Shown: positions 26,720-35,909, numbered from the stretch's first letter. The stretch is DNA of 64,000 bases from DASQPR01 sp035263025 (GCA_035263025.1 DATFRR010000010.1:10775-74774), one strand, 5' to 3'. Notes: generated by a model from the sequence alone, not told the origin. A program made the numbers and translations.

Positions 26720-27975
26720 GCCGTGGCGCCGCGCGCCGCGGCAATGCCACCCCAGAACAAGCGCTGTTGCGACGCGTCGCGTGGCGGATCACCATTCAGA
26801 CGGCTGCGATGTTCATCGCCGGACTGGTTGCGTTGGGCGCGCTTGCGGTCGTCTTGATCGATCGCGCGCAAAGCGCCGACAATCAGCGCGCACTGCGCGA
26901 AGCAATCGCCGACGTGGACGCGGTCAGCGATCCACCGACCAACATCGTGGTGTACGAGGTCGACGGGTTGGGCCGCCACACGTCGCCACAGCTGCACGGT
27001 CGTGCCCTCGACCCAGGAGCGGTCGATCGCGTCCAGAGCGGGGCCGCCGCGCTGACGACTAACGTTCGCTTCAACGGCCGTACGTACCTGGTGCGCACCG
27101 CGCGGCGTGGCGCCGCCACCGTCCAAGCAGGGCTCGATCTGACCAACCAAATGGGGCAGCGCCGCCGGGTCCTCGGCAGCCTGGCCGCCGTGGCCGTTGT
27201 CGGGATCGGGCTCGCTCTGCTGATCGGCCGGATCATTGCGTTGCGTGCCATTCGGCCGCTCGGCGACGCTATCGCCCGGCAACAGCGATTCGTCGCGGAC
27301 GCTAGTCACGAGCTACGAACGCCACTGACGCAACTGCATACCCGCGCCCAGATGATCGAGCGTGACCTCGACCCGGAGCAACAGCCGAACGTGGCCGCGG
27401 ACGCCGCTCGCTTGGTTCGCAGCACCCGCCAGATGAGCGACATCCTCGACGACCTACTGGCCTCGGCCCAGCTTCAAGCGCACCGGCCCGACCTCGAACA
27501 CATTGATCTCGCGCAGATCGCGGCCGAGGTCGTCGACGCCGACCGCGACCGGGCTGCCGCGCAACAGATCGAACTGACAACCGCCAAGGACGGCGGCCCG
27601 CACACCGTTATCGGTTCACCAACCGCATTGCACCGTGTGCTGGGCGCCCTTCTCGACAACGCCGTGGGGCACACCGCCTCCGGTGGTCACGTCGCCGTCA
27701 ACGTCGAAACCCCGGATCCCAAACAGGTCGTCTGCACCGTCCGCGACGACGGCACTGGCTTCGACGCAGCCACCGCACGGACCATGTTCGACCGATTCGG
27801 GCGTGGTGCGCACGGCGGTGGCCGAAGATACGGGCTCGGACTCGCCCTTGCCCGCGAAATCGTCGCGGCCCACCGCGGAACCATCACCGCCAGCAGTACG
27901 CCCGGCAAAGGCGCTACCTTCACCGTCACGCTTCCCGCGGCTAGCAACCAGGATCGAACCGAGGCCGCCTCCTGA
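26716..27975 (+). CDS. Sensor histidine kinase
   Basis: A 419-residue kinase. Two TM segments (about 24-47 and 151-172) enclose an extracellular sensor of about 100 residues (VVYEVDGLGRHTS and TYLVRTARRG visible). There is little room for a HAMP domain between TM2 and the H-box (RQQRFVADASHELRTPLTQL). The ATPase boxes are present: LLDNAVGHT, DDGTGFD and GLGLALARE. GTG 26716 overlaps the regulator stop. No cysteines are seen in the sensor region I read, so a thiol switch is unlikely. Confidence 0.9.
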   Translation: MSRGAARRGNATPEQALLRRVAWRITIQTAAMFIAGLVALGALAVVLIDRAQSADNQRALREAIADVDAVSDPPTNIVVYEVDGLGRHTSPQLHGRALDPGAVDRVQSGAAALTTNVRFNGRTYLVRTARRGAATVQAGLDLTNQMGQRRRVLGSLAAVAVVGIGLALLIGRIIALRAIRPLGDAIARQQRFVADASHELRTPLTQLHTRAQMIERDLDPEQQPNVAADAARLVRSTRQMSDILDDLLASAQLQAHRPDLEHIDLAQIAAEVVDADRDRAAAQQIELTTAKDGGPHTVIGSPTALHRVLGALLDNAVGHTASGGHVAVNVETPDPKQVVCTVRDDGTGFDAATARTMFDRFGRGAHGGGRRYGLGLALAREIVAAHRGTITASSTPGKGATFTVTLPAASNQDRTEAAS

Positions 27976-28019
27976 TCGCTGCGCGTGCCGGAGACCGTTC
28001 ACCGAGCCGTATCTGGGCG

Positions 28020-31000
28020 CTACGGCATGGCAACGCCCTTGAGTACGACCGGGGAGTGTTGCGTGTAGTCGAGTTCGTCGGATTGCAGCACTCCGGACGG
28101 CACTACCGTGTCCATCACCTTCGGCACCAGGTTGGGATCGAAGGTGCAGTGCGGGTCCGCGCTCGACGCGGCACACTCGCCAAAGTTGAACGGCTGCGGA
28201 GTCGCGGCGAACGTACGGGCCTGATCCGCGCTGAAGCCGTCCTGGCCGGTGAGCGTGACCGTGAACGCCCAGCCGGACGTTGGCGTGCCGCCAAGCGCCG
28301 CCTTGTCCACGGCGAAGGTGATGTAGCGCGAGATCGCGTTCGCGCTGATCGCTACCGTACCCACGGTGTTGGTGTTCGCGTCGATGAAACGTTGTCCAAA
28401 GCCTTGCACTTCGATGAGCCGGCTCCACGCGTCGGCGGGATCGATCTGGTAGTTACGTTGCGCCGGCTCCGGGTTGAGCGCGTCGAATGACGGATCGGTC
28501 GACGTCGGCGACGCGCCGGGCTCGTGGACGTACACGTCGACGAGTTGGGCGCCCTCCGGGCTGCCGAAGGTCGGCGAGAGGTCACGGGTCTGCACCCGGA
28601 ACGTCACGGTAGAGCCGGTGTCGTAGACCTGGAAGTCGGTCAGATCGAACGCACCCGCGTGGAAGTCGGACGCGGTCGGGTACGCATAGTTGCCCGGACC
28701 GTTGTCGTCGCCCGTCGGGTCGGTCTGGTCGAACAGCAGCGTGCCATTGACGACGTCACTGACGACGCTGCGTACGACCTGTGCCGTACCGCCGTCGGCT
28801 GCGGTACTGGTAATCACCAGCACGTTGTTGCCGGCCGCCGGCGGGATGGTCACCGCGAACGAACCGTCCTCTGCGGCGGTGGTAGTGACGTGCGTGGTCG
28901 CGCTGTTCTGGTCGGTAGCCACGTCGGCCACGTCGATCGTCGCACCGGCCGCGGCAGTGCCGGCGACGTCGATCGGGCTCGTCGCTGCTGTCTGGTCAGC
29001 GGGTGAGGTCACCGTCAACGGCGTCGCGCCCTGCGTGTGGGTCACGTAACGCTGCACGGTCTGCGTCGGCTTCTCCAGCACGCGTCCGGCGGTGAGGTCG
29101 GCGGTGAGCCGGACCTGTGATCCGGCACCCCAGGTAAGTGGGGCAGCCGAGCCGTCCGGGTGGCCGTTGCGCAACCCGATAGAGGCAACGGCCGGATCGG
29201 TGCCGTACGGCGATGCCAGCACATCCGTGGTGTCCCATACCTGTTCGGGTACGAGGCCGACGCCCGAGGACATCGTATCGATCGCCGCGAGAAGCTGGCC
29301 GGCCGAGGCCGCCTGCCCCGTGGCTAGGTCCTGCTCGCCACGTTCGGCTGATAGCACCGGCCAGATGTGCCCGGTGCCCTTTCCGGTTGGCGGCCACGGC
29401 GCGCCCTGCACGGAGCAGTCGTTTCCGGAGGCGACGTCGCAGTCGCCGTACCCGTCGCCGTTGTAGCGCAACCAGCCCGTGCCGCTTGGCGTCTGCTTCT
29501 CGATCGTCGCGTCGACCACTTTGAGGGAGTTCGCGACGTCCGGGTCGGCCGCCGACAGCTCACCGAGGCGTACGAGTTCCTGGAACCCGGCGTCGATCAC
29601 CTGGCGTTGGTCGAGCGTCGGTCCACCGTTGCCGACGTTGTAGGAGATCGCGGCGTTGGGATCGCCGGTCTTTGAGAGCCGGATGAAGTACGGGTCGCTG
29701 GACAGCGGGCCGTTCGTGGTGACCGTCCAGCCTTTGATGCTGCGCTGGTATTGGTCGGCGGTGGCCAGCCACACCCGGGCATCGACCGTATCGCCGTGCT
29801 GCTGGGCGATCGTCCCAGCGGCCACCAACCCGGCGATTTCGGCCGCGATCGTCGAAGGCGAGTAGCCGCTCTGCTCCTCCCACCGTTCTGGGCCGAAGCT
29901 GGGGCCGTGGCTGATGAGGTAGTCGGCGGCGGCCTGGATATGCGGCCACAGGACGGTGTCGTGGCCCAGCCCTGATTGCAGCGCCATCAGGATCGGGTAC
30001 GCAACCTCGTCGAGCTGGGTGTTGAAACTGTCCGGGGCGGTCTTGCCGTTGACCAGTGAGTTGCGCGGCATGGAACCGTCCGCGAGTTGCTGTCGCAGGA
30101 ACAGGAACCGGGTGGCATCTCGCGCCGTGGCGAGGTCGCCGTCGGTAAGAAGGCCGGTCCACGCCTCGTAGAGGTCGCGGGAGAACACCTCGCGGTAGGA
30201 GCCGAAATACGTATTGTTCGGGTCGCCGGCGCTCACCGACTGCCCCCACGGTGAAGCGAGAGATGCCACGATCGCGCCAGCGAACGTCTTGTCCTCACTG
30301 GCCTTCAGCACGTTGGCCGAGACGTAGTAGTCGCGGACCGCGGCGGCTTGCTGCGCCGCGGTCAGACCCGCCAGCGCACTCGACGGCGGCCGGAGCGCGC
30401 CGTCGTAGCTCAGCCACCCCGAGCGGTACTTGCCCACCAGCGAAGCGAACGGCTTGCTGACGGTGGCGCCAGCGGTCGCCACCGCGGCGGCCTGCGTCGT
30501 ACCGAAGCCGAGAGCGAGCGTCGTCGCACCGTGCTTGTCGAGCGTGAGCCGGGCGGTTTGCTCGACGTTGCCTCCGACAGCCTCGGTGTAGGACGGGTCA
30601 ACGCCGTGCTTCGCGTCGAGTTCGGTGAGCCCGTCGCTCGCCGTACCAACGAAACCGGAGCTTGCGGCCGTGAACGGCGGGCTGGCCCGCAGTGCGAGGA
30701 ACGACGGCACCGCGTAATCACGGTTGGCCGCGTTCGTCTGGGTGTTCGTGTCGTACGAGACAGGGACGGGCGAGCCGGTCGTGGTATCGATCGTCGCGGA
30801 GTCCGCACCACCGTTGCCGGCACCGCCGCCGCCGTTGCCGCCGACCGTGGCGTCAAGGCGTACGTAGAGCCGGAAGCGCGAGGCCGCGGCGGTAAGCGGC
30901 TTGTACTCGGTGTGAACCACGACGCTGTCGCGGCCCGGATCAGTCAGGTAGGTGCTCGTGAGTTGGTAGGCGCCGGACCTCGCGGTAGCGGTCACGGTGC

Positions 31001-31343
31001 AGACCATGCCGGTTGTGTCGGCAGCGACGGTGTAGGCCATGTCCCGCGTCTGCAGATCGGTGAATGTCGAACCGTCGGTGACGAGATACTGCATCGTCTC
31101 GACGTTGGTGGTGTCGATAGTCGGTGCGTACACATCGGAGAGAACGCCGTCCGCGACGGTGTACCAGATCTTGGACGTCGTGTTCCGGGCCGTACCGAGG
31201 CAGTCCTTGCGGGCAAGGTCGAAGTGCGAGAGCGCGCCCGGGCCGCCCGGGGCTCCTACCGTGTCTGCCATCGCGCTACCGGGCGCGGTCGTGAGCAGCC
31301 CGATCACAAGGGCGCCGACAACTAACACAGATCTGGCTCGCAT
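28020..31343 (-). CDS. Secreted glucodextranase-like GH15 enzyme
   Basis: A 1107-residue exported enzyme laid out like Arthrobacter glucodextranase: signal peptide (from ATG 31343, which has GGAGG upstream; cleavage near GSAMADT), GH15 N-terminal beta domain (about 30-290), (alpha/alpha)6 catalytic domain (about 300-770), an Ig-like domain (TSPADQTAATSPIDVAGTA) and a C-terminal DOMON-like glucodextranase_C domain. The general acid is in ERWEEQSGYSPS (near residue 486) and the base in GLVPEQVWDT (near 697). Expected action is exo-release of beta-glucose from dextran or other alpha-glucans. No LPXTG is seen; the end (VLKGVAMP) has no anchor. Confidence 0.9.
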   Translation of the reverse strand: MRARSVLVVGALVIGLLTTAPGSAMADTVGAPGGPGALSHFDLARKDCLGTARNTTSKIWYTVADGVLSDVYAPTIDTTNVETMQYLVTDGSTFTDLQTRDMAYTVAADTTGMVCTVTATARSGAYQLTSTYLTDPGRDSVVVHTEYKPLTAAASRFRLYVRLDATVGGNGGGGAGNGGADSATIDTTTGSPVPVSYDTNTQTNAANRDYAVPSFLALRASPPFTAASSGFVGTASDGLTELDAKHGVDPSYTEAVGGNVEQTARLTLDKHGATTLALGFGTTQAAAVATAGATVSKPFASLVGKYRSGWLSYDGALRPPSSALAGLTAAQQAAAVRDYYVSANVLKASEDKTFAGAIVASLASPWGQSVSAGDPNNTYFGSYREVFSRDLYEAWTGLLTDGDLATARDATRFLFLRQQLADGSMPRNSLVNGKTAPDSFNTQLDEVAYPILMALQSGLGHDTVLWPHIQAAADYLISHGPSFGPERWEEQSGYSPSTIAAEIAGLVAAGTIAQQHGDTVDARVWLATADQYQRSIKGWTVTTNGPLSSDPYFIRLSKTGDPNAAISYNVGNGGPTLDQRQVIDAGFQELVRLGELSAADPDVANSLKVVDATIEKQTPSGTGWLRYNGDGYGDCDVASGNDCSVQGAPWPPTGKGTGHIWPVLSAERGEQDLATGQAASAGQLLAAIDTMSSGVGLVPEQVWDTTDVLASPYGTDPAVASIGLRNGHPDGSAAPLTWGAGSQVRLTADLTAGRVLEKPTQTVQRYVTHTQGATPLTVTSPADQTAATSPIDVAGTAAAGATIDVADVATDQNSATTHVTTTAAEDGSFAVTIPPAAGNNVLVITSTAADGGTAQVVRSVVSDVVNGTLLFDQTDPTGDDNGPGNYAYPTASDFHAGAFDLTDFQVYDTGSTVTFRVQTRDLSPTFGSPEGAQLVDVYVHEPGASPTSTDPSFDALNPEPAQRNYQIDPADAWSRLIEVQGFGQRFIDANTNTVGTVAISANAISRYITFAVDKAALGGTPTSGWAFTVTLTGQDGFSADQARTFAATPQPFNFGECAASSADPHCTFDPNLVPKVMDTVVPSGVLQSDELDYTQHSPVVLKGVAMP

Positions 31344-31690
31344 GGCGGACCTCCGGCTCGAGGCTGATTGACGCGGCTCTAATCGCATCGACGCCGGTGC
31401 CATCTGTCAAGGCCGTGTTGTGCGACATGCGATCCGAGCCGGGCTGCACCTCGAGGCGGGCGTTGCCCGGAGGTTCCGGCCGTGGCATTCTCGATGCAGG
31501 TGATGAGGCTCGCCGTAACCGCGGAACGCTCCGCTGATGGCTTCTACCCACGCTCGCGTTGATGGCAAGACCAGACGGCGCGGCACAACGGTAGGCAGTG
31601 CGGCGGTGGGGCTCGCCGAGAATTGCCGGCATCGAACACCGGCCAACGGTCCCTACTCGACACGACGACGAGTAGGCACGGTGAGCCGGC
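31344..31690. other. Divergent intergenic region, no gene seen
   Basis: About 345 bp between the glucodextranase-like gene and the multi-HTH gene. I see no reliable promoter pair, hairpin or small gene; the divergent arrangement implies promoters for both flanking genes. Confidence 0.4.
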
Positions 31691-32647
31691 ATGCCGACCC
31701 CCGAACGCGCGGCGCAGGTTAGGCGTTGCGGTTGCGCCGCGAGCCGCGGCGACATCATGGATCTGGCGCAGATGATCCATCTGTACCGGTGCCAGCTGTG
31801 GTCCACCTATCGCATCGCAGCTGCCGCAGGCATTTCGCGACAACGGCTCACCCGGCTGCTTCGCGGCGCCGGCGTGTCGCTACGCGTTCGCGGTGCCGGC
31901 GGTACCAAAGCCGACCGTCGCGCCACCGAACCCGATAACCTCACCGAGCTGTTGCAGACCTGGTATGTCGATTCGCGGATGAGCTCCGTCCAGATCGCCG
32001 CGAAGCTAGGCATGTCCGAACGTACTGTCCGGCTCCGGTTGGCCGAATACGGTATTGCACGGCGAAGCCGCGGGCAGTTCAACCGCGAAGACCGTACGCC
32101 GCTGGACCGCGACCTCCTCGACCGGCTGTACACCGAGGCAGGTCTGCCGGCGCGCGAGGTCGCGGCCCGCACGGCAACATCGACCGGCATCGTCCTGCGC
32201 AACGCCCACGACCTCGGCATACCGGTCCGTGTCGGCGGTCCACGACCACGCGGCGGGCCCTCCAAAATCGCGCTCATCGATGCGCTGTACGCCGATCCGC
32301 TGGTTGCCGCGGTCGTCGCCCGCCACCATGTTCCGATCCGGGCGGAAGGTGGCCAGCTGTGGCAACGATTCCCCGACCGCGTTCCGTTGACCCACGAACT
32401 GCTGTCGGATCTGTACGGCGAGGCCGGCGTGGCGGTCCAGCACATCGAGATGCTCACTGGTCATCCGGCGGTGACCATCCTGCGGGTGTTGCGCGCCAAC
32501 GCGACAGCCATGCGCCCACCCGGTGGCCGCAGCCCGTTCCTGCGGCGCTGGCGGGAACGGCAACGCGTGGGCGCGCGTGGATCGTCGGCCCGCGGTGCAT
32601 CGGGGTCGTCGCGTCGTCGTAAGCCGCAACGATTGCGTACCGCCTGA
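31691..32647 (+). CDS. Multi-helix-turn-helix DNA-binding protein
   Basis: A 318-residue protein made almost wholly of successive helix-turn-helix-like units of about 45-50 residues. Unit 1 contains STYRIAAAAGISRQRLTRLL, unit 2 SSVQIAAKLGMSERTVRLRL, unit 3 PAREVAARTATSTGIVLRNA, a shorter degenerate unit 4 VAAVVARHHVPIRAEG, and unit 5 VQHIEMLTGHPAVTILRVLR. Units 2, 3 and 5 share a leading LYxxxG/LYVD-type helix and a trailing GIxxR or similar. The C-terminus is very basic (RRWRERQR, SSRRRKPQ). It has no catalytic recombinase or transposase domain. I do not recognise a named family. ATG 31757 is an alternative start. Confidence 0.65.
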   Translation: MPTPERAAQVRRCGCAASRGDIMDLAQMIHLYRCQLWSTYRIAAAAGISRQRLTRLLRGAGVSLRVRGAGGTKADRRATEPDNLTELLQTWYVDSRMSSVQIAAKLGMSERTVRLRLAEYGIARRSRGQFNREDRTPLDRDLLDRLYTEAGLPAREVAARTATSTGIVLRNAHDLGIPVRVGGPRPRGGPSKIALIDALYADPLVAAVVARHHVPIRAEGGQLWQRFPDRVPLTHELLSDLYGEAGVAVQHIEMLTGHPAVTILRVLRANATAMRPPGGRSPFLRRWRERQRVGARGSSARGASGSSRRRKPQRLRTA

Positions 32648-32669
32648 CCGTCATCGTCGCCAGCCGCGC

Positions 32670-33812
32670 CTACCGGCCGACGGGTGGCCCGACCTCCGCG
32701 ACGATATCGAGTTCCATGCTCATGGCGGCGCTCAGCTCGAGCAGATGGCCTTGCAACTGCGCGAGATCCCAGCCGTACCCGGAGATGCGATCCACCACAT
32801 CGAAGGTCGCATTGATGACCCGGTCGCGCGTGTCGGCGAACTCGTCAAGATCCTCGAGCAATCCGGTTCGGGCGATGCATCGGGCGAGGGTTTCCGCATC
32901 TCGCAGAGCGTCGGTGATTCCGTGCGTACTCAGTGGGTCAAGGAACGATCCGGCGTCACCGACCAACGCCCAACCCGGTCCGTGTGCTTGCCGTACAAAG
33001 CCGGTTCGGCCGATCCACGTGTGCAATCGGCGGGGTGGACGGGTCTGGGTGAGCCGACCGTCGGCGCCGTCCGTGGCAAGGACGAGCAGGCGCTGGTACG
33101 TGGCTCGGAGGTCGCCGCGAGTAAGGCGGTCGGCGGGTACGCCAGCGAACACGCACACCTGCCCGCCGTTGGTTGGAATCATGCCGGCGCTGTGACCGGG
33201 CCGGTAGAACCACTCGTACCCGTCGGCGCGGAGTTCCGACCAGTACCCATAAATGACGGCGCTCGAACCGGTGCCGACTCGCAACATCGCGGCACCGCCT
33301 TCCCGGGCGACGACGGATTTGATGCCATCCGCACCGACGGTCAGTCGGCCGCGAGCGATGAACGGTTCGCCGCCACGATCCCGGCCGTGAACCCCGACGA
33401 CCCGACCCGACCTGTCGCATAACAGACCGGTCACCGTTATGCCGTAGCGGATCTCGGCGCCGGCGGCTTCGGCCGCGTCCACCAGAACCCGGTCGAGCAC
33501 GGTGCGCCGGGGTGCGTAGAGCGCGTCGACGCCGTGGGTCGGTTTGATGCGCACGGTTACGGAGTCGGTGCCGTAGTCGAAGCGGGTCTGCCGTACCGGT
33601 GGGGTACCCGCCTCGATGACATGGTCAAGGACACCCCATCGGGACAGTAGAAACACGGCGCCTCGCATGAGCGCGTGGGTGGACAGTGTGTCGGTGCCAT
33701 AACGATCGCGGTCGAGCAGGAGCACCCGCTGTCCCTGTCGAGCAAGCAACATCGCGGTCGCGGCACCGGCGATCCGGGCGCCGACGACAACGACGTCGTA
33801 CGTTGGCTCCAT
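32670..33812 (-). CDS. FAD-dependent oxidoreductase (PHBH/geranylgeranyl-reductase type)
   Basis: A 380-residue flavoprotein. FAD motifs: VVVVGARIAGAATAMLLARQ at the N-terminus, GRLTVGADGIKSVVA in the middle (DG motif) and ALVGDAGSFLDPLSTHGIT near residue 290 (GD motif). This places it in the group of p-hydroxybenzoate-hydroxylase-fold monooxygenases, halogenases and lipid reductases. The first glycine motif is GARIAG rather than GxGxxG, a variation found in this subgroup. It starts 3 nt after the stop of the preceding flavoprotein gene, so the two are co-translated. Confidence 0.85.
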   Translation of the reverse strand: MEPTYDVVVVGARIAGAATAMLLARQGQRVLLLDRDRYGTDTLSTHALMRGAVFLLSRWGVLDHVIEAGTPPVRQTRFDYGTDSVTVRIKPTHGVDALYAPRRTVLDRVLVDAAEAAGAEIRYGITVTGLLCDRSGRVVGVHGRDRGGEPFIARGRLTVGADGIKSVVAREGGAAMLRVGTGSSAVIYGYWSELRADGYEWFYRPGHSAGMIPTNGGQVCVFAGVPADRLTRGDLRATYQRLLVLATDGADGRLTQTRPPRRLHTWIGRTGFVRQAHGPGWALVGDAGSFLDPLSTHGITDALRDAETLARCIARTGLLEDLDEFADTRDRVINATFDVVDRISGYGWDLAQLQGHLLELSAAMSMELDIVAEVGPPVGR

Positions 33813-33815
33813 AAC

Positions 33816-35054
33816 TCACCCCGCAGTGCATAGCGCCTGGCCGGCGTTCATCCGGTCGGCGAGAAACGTGGCATCGTGGCGGGCGCCGTCGATGAACGTC
33901 GAGTTTCGCCGGCCCTGGAAACGCAGACCGATCGCGTAGAGGCCGGGTATCGCGGTGACGCCGCGCCGATGGCGGATGCGGCCGTCCGTGTCGAGCGCGG
34001 GGACGGCCAACCATGGGTACGACGGCCGGAAACCGGTCGCCCAGACCACTGTCGAAATGCCCGTTCGCCGAAGGTCCAGTGTGGACGGTGTGACCGGTGC
34101 GGAAATGGCGAGTGGCGGATCGGGTGGTCCGGCTGCCGCTCCTGGTGTTGCGGCGGCGTACCGGTCGATATCGCCAAGCACCCGCGTCAGGCGGTCCTGT
34201 GCGGCGAATATCGTGTCGGCCAGGTCGTCGGCGAACCCGGCCACGTTGCCGTCCAGCGCGCGCAGCCGCCCAGTCAGTTGGACGCCGTTCGCCTGTAATA
34301 CCCGCAGGTCGACGCCTCGCGCGTCCGATGTTCCGACAAGTTGTAGCGACGGTTCCGATCTGGCCGCCGTCGCGTCGGGCATGTCATCGATATCGCGATC
34401 CAACGCGCCGGTGCGATCGAGCCACCACAGGATGTCCCGGCCCCGGTAGCGGCGGGGGAGCCGGGTATGCCCGCCAACGGCCAGCACGACGCGCCGGCCA
34501 GCCAGGGCCAGTTCGTACGCGATCTGAACCCCCGACGCCGACGCCCCGACGACGAGTATCCCGCCGTCGGGCAGCCCCGACGGGCACCGGTAGTCCGACG
34601 CGGTGACCTGTGCGATTCCGCGCGCGAGCCGGCCGCCGCAGTCGGGCACCTTCGGACCGTTGTGGTACCCGGTCGCGATGACTACGGATCGCGCCGCCCA
34701 GTCGCCGCGATCCGTACGCACCCGGAACCCGTCGGCCGTGCACTCGACTTTGGACACGGGGGTGTGCGTCCAGACCGGAGCATCGAACGAGCGGGCGTAT
34801 CCGGACAGGTGGTCGGCGAACTCGTTGGCCGCCATGAAGCCGTCCGGATCCCGCCCGCAATACACCCAGCCCGGAAGCCGGGACAGCCAGTTCGGGGTCA
34901 GCAACCGAAAACTGTCCCACCGGCCGGTGCGCCAGCGCTCGCCGACCGAACCGCGTTCGAGGACAACGTGGTCCAGGCCGCGGTCGGTCAGGCAGCGGCT
35001 CATCGCGAGGCCCGCGTGGCCCGCGCCGATGATCACCGTATCCGTGCGGGGCAC
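33816..35054 (-). CDS. Flavin-containing monooxygenase-like oxidoreductase
   Basis: A 412-residue protein with two dinucleotide folds: TVIIGAGHAGLAMSRCL at the start (FAD) and GILVVGASASGVQIAYELA near 165 (NAD(P)H). VVWATGFRPSYPWL near 340 is the ATG-containing motif of the family. The FxGxxxHxxx(F/Y/W) FMO fingerprint is not clearly visible; GYHNGPKVP takes its place, closer to the CzcO/trimethylamine-oxidase-like group. It is followed by a second flavoprotein 3 nt downstream and preceded by an OsmC gene 32 nt upstream: a three-gene redox operon of unknown substrate. Confidence 0.86.
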   Translation of the reverse strand: MPRTDTVIIGAGHAGLAMSRCLTDRGLDHVVLERGSVGERWRTGRWDSFRLLTPNWLSRLPGWVYCGRDPDGFMAANEFADHLSGYARSFDAPVWTHTPVSKVECTADGFRVRTDRGDWAARSVVIATGYHNGPKVPDCGGRLARGIAQVTASDYRCPSGLPDGGILVVGASASGVQIAYELALAGRRVVLAVGGHTRLPRRYRGRDILWWLDRTGALDRDIDDMPDATAARSEPSLQLVGTSDARGVDLRVLQANGVQLTGRLRALDGNVAGFADDLADTIFAAQDRLTRVLGDIDRYAAATPGAAAGPPDPPLAISAPVTPSTLDLRRTGISTVVWATGFRPSYPWLAVPALDTDGRIRHRRGVTAIPGLYAIGLRFQGRRNSTFIDGARHDATFLADRMNAGQALCTAG

Positions 35055-35086
35055 GACAGGTCTCCCGTCTGTCTCTGGCTGCTCGA

Positions 35087-35650
35087 TCAGTCGGTGCTGA
35101 CCTGGATCGACACCGGCACGCCCTTCGTGAGCACGTCGAACACGGCCGAACGGCGACGCGATTGCTCGACAACCTTGCGCAGCTGCTCCGGGTCGTCACC
35201 CTTCACCACAAAACTGACCTTGATCTGCTGGTAGCCGTTGCGGACCTCGTCGGACAACCCGAGGATGCCCAACAGGTCGATGTCGCCCTCGACGGTCGAG
35301 GAGACCTCGGTGAGGGTGACGCCGCGCGCGGCCGCGACGTTGGCGATGCCCGCGGTGAGGCAGGCGGCAAGGGCGTGTAGCAGGAACTCGACCGGTGTCG
35401 GGCCGTTGTCGGAGCCGACCAGCACTGGCGGGTGGTCCGCGTCGAACGTGAACGGCCGCTGGTGGGTCATCTCCTGCTTGGCGCCGTAAAAGCCGTGGAT
35501 CGTCGACTGGTTGTGCGTGCCGCTCAGCCACCGGTTGGTGGCGCGGAACTGAAACTTGGCGAGGTCCTTGTCGTCCCGCACGGCGTCGAGCGTGGCGAAC
35601 AGCGTCGCGGTGTCGACCCCGTTGCGGACGGCGTTGTCGATGGTGGTCAT
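35087..35650 (-). CDS. OsmC/Ohr-family protein
   Basis: A 187-residue OsmC-fold protein. OsmC enzymes reduce organic hydroperoxides with a cysteine pair. Here the first conserved Cys is present in HALAACLTAGIA, but the second site, normally near the start of the protein, is not obvious, so peroxidase activity is uncertain. ATG 35650 has AAGGAG upstream. It leads the operon with the two flavoproteins, and its upstream region holds a duplicated inverted-repeat operator. Confidence 0.86.
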   Translation of the reverse strand: MTTIDNAVRNGVDTATLFATLDAVRDDKDLAKFQFRATNRWLSGTHNQSTIHGFYGAKQEMTHQRPFTFDADHPPVLVGSDNGPTPVEFLLHALAACLTAGIANVAAARGVTLTEVSSTVEGDIDLLGILGLSDEVRNGYQQIKVSFVVKGDDPEQLRKVVEQSRRRSAVFDVLTKGVPVSIQVSTD

Positions 35651-35731
35651 GCAATTGCTCCTTCGCTGTGGTTGATCCGCCGGTGGCGGCACCGACTCCT
35701 GACGAGGGTCGTCCCGCCGGACGGGTCGCAC

Positions 35732-35776
35732 ATCCGTGCCCAACACGGATTCGGTGCATCCGTGTCCAGCACGGAT
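35732..35776. promoter_or_regulatory. Twin inverted-repeat operator in a divergent promoter region
   Basis: Two copies of the same 19-bp inverted repeat, ATCCGTG-N5-CACGGAT, at 35732-35750 (spacer CCCAA) and 35758-35776 (spacer TCCAG), with 7 bp between copies and 26 bp between centres, so they lie on nearly the same face of the helix. They are 82-126 bp upstream of the OsmC start and about 135-180 bp upstream of the divergent fusion-regulator start. Perfect 7-bp arms in both copies make chance unlikely. A dimeric regulator binding cooperatively is expected; the neighbouring regulator genes are candidates. Confidence 0.82.
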
Positions 35777-35909
35777 CTCTTGCCCTCCTGACAAGCAGGA
35801 TGCCGACGCAATTCACTTGATCCTTGGAGACGGCGTGGAGAATGCCTTCTCCACAAAACCGCCGCGGTGGACGGTTACCTGCACCGCCGCTGGGGATTAG
35901 CGTCGAGGC

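Noticed and set aside
31691..32647. Transposase or invertase, because of HTH repeats
   Set aside because: No serine- or DDE-type catalytic region, no terminal inverted repeats and no flanking duplications were seen.
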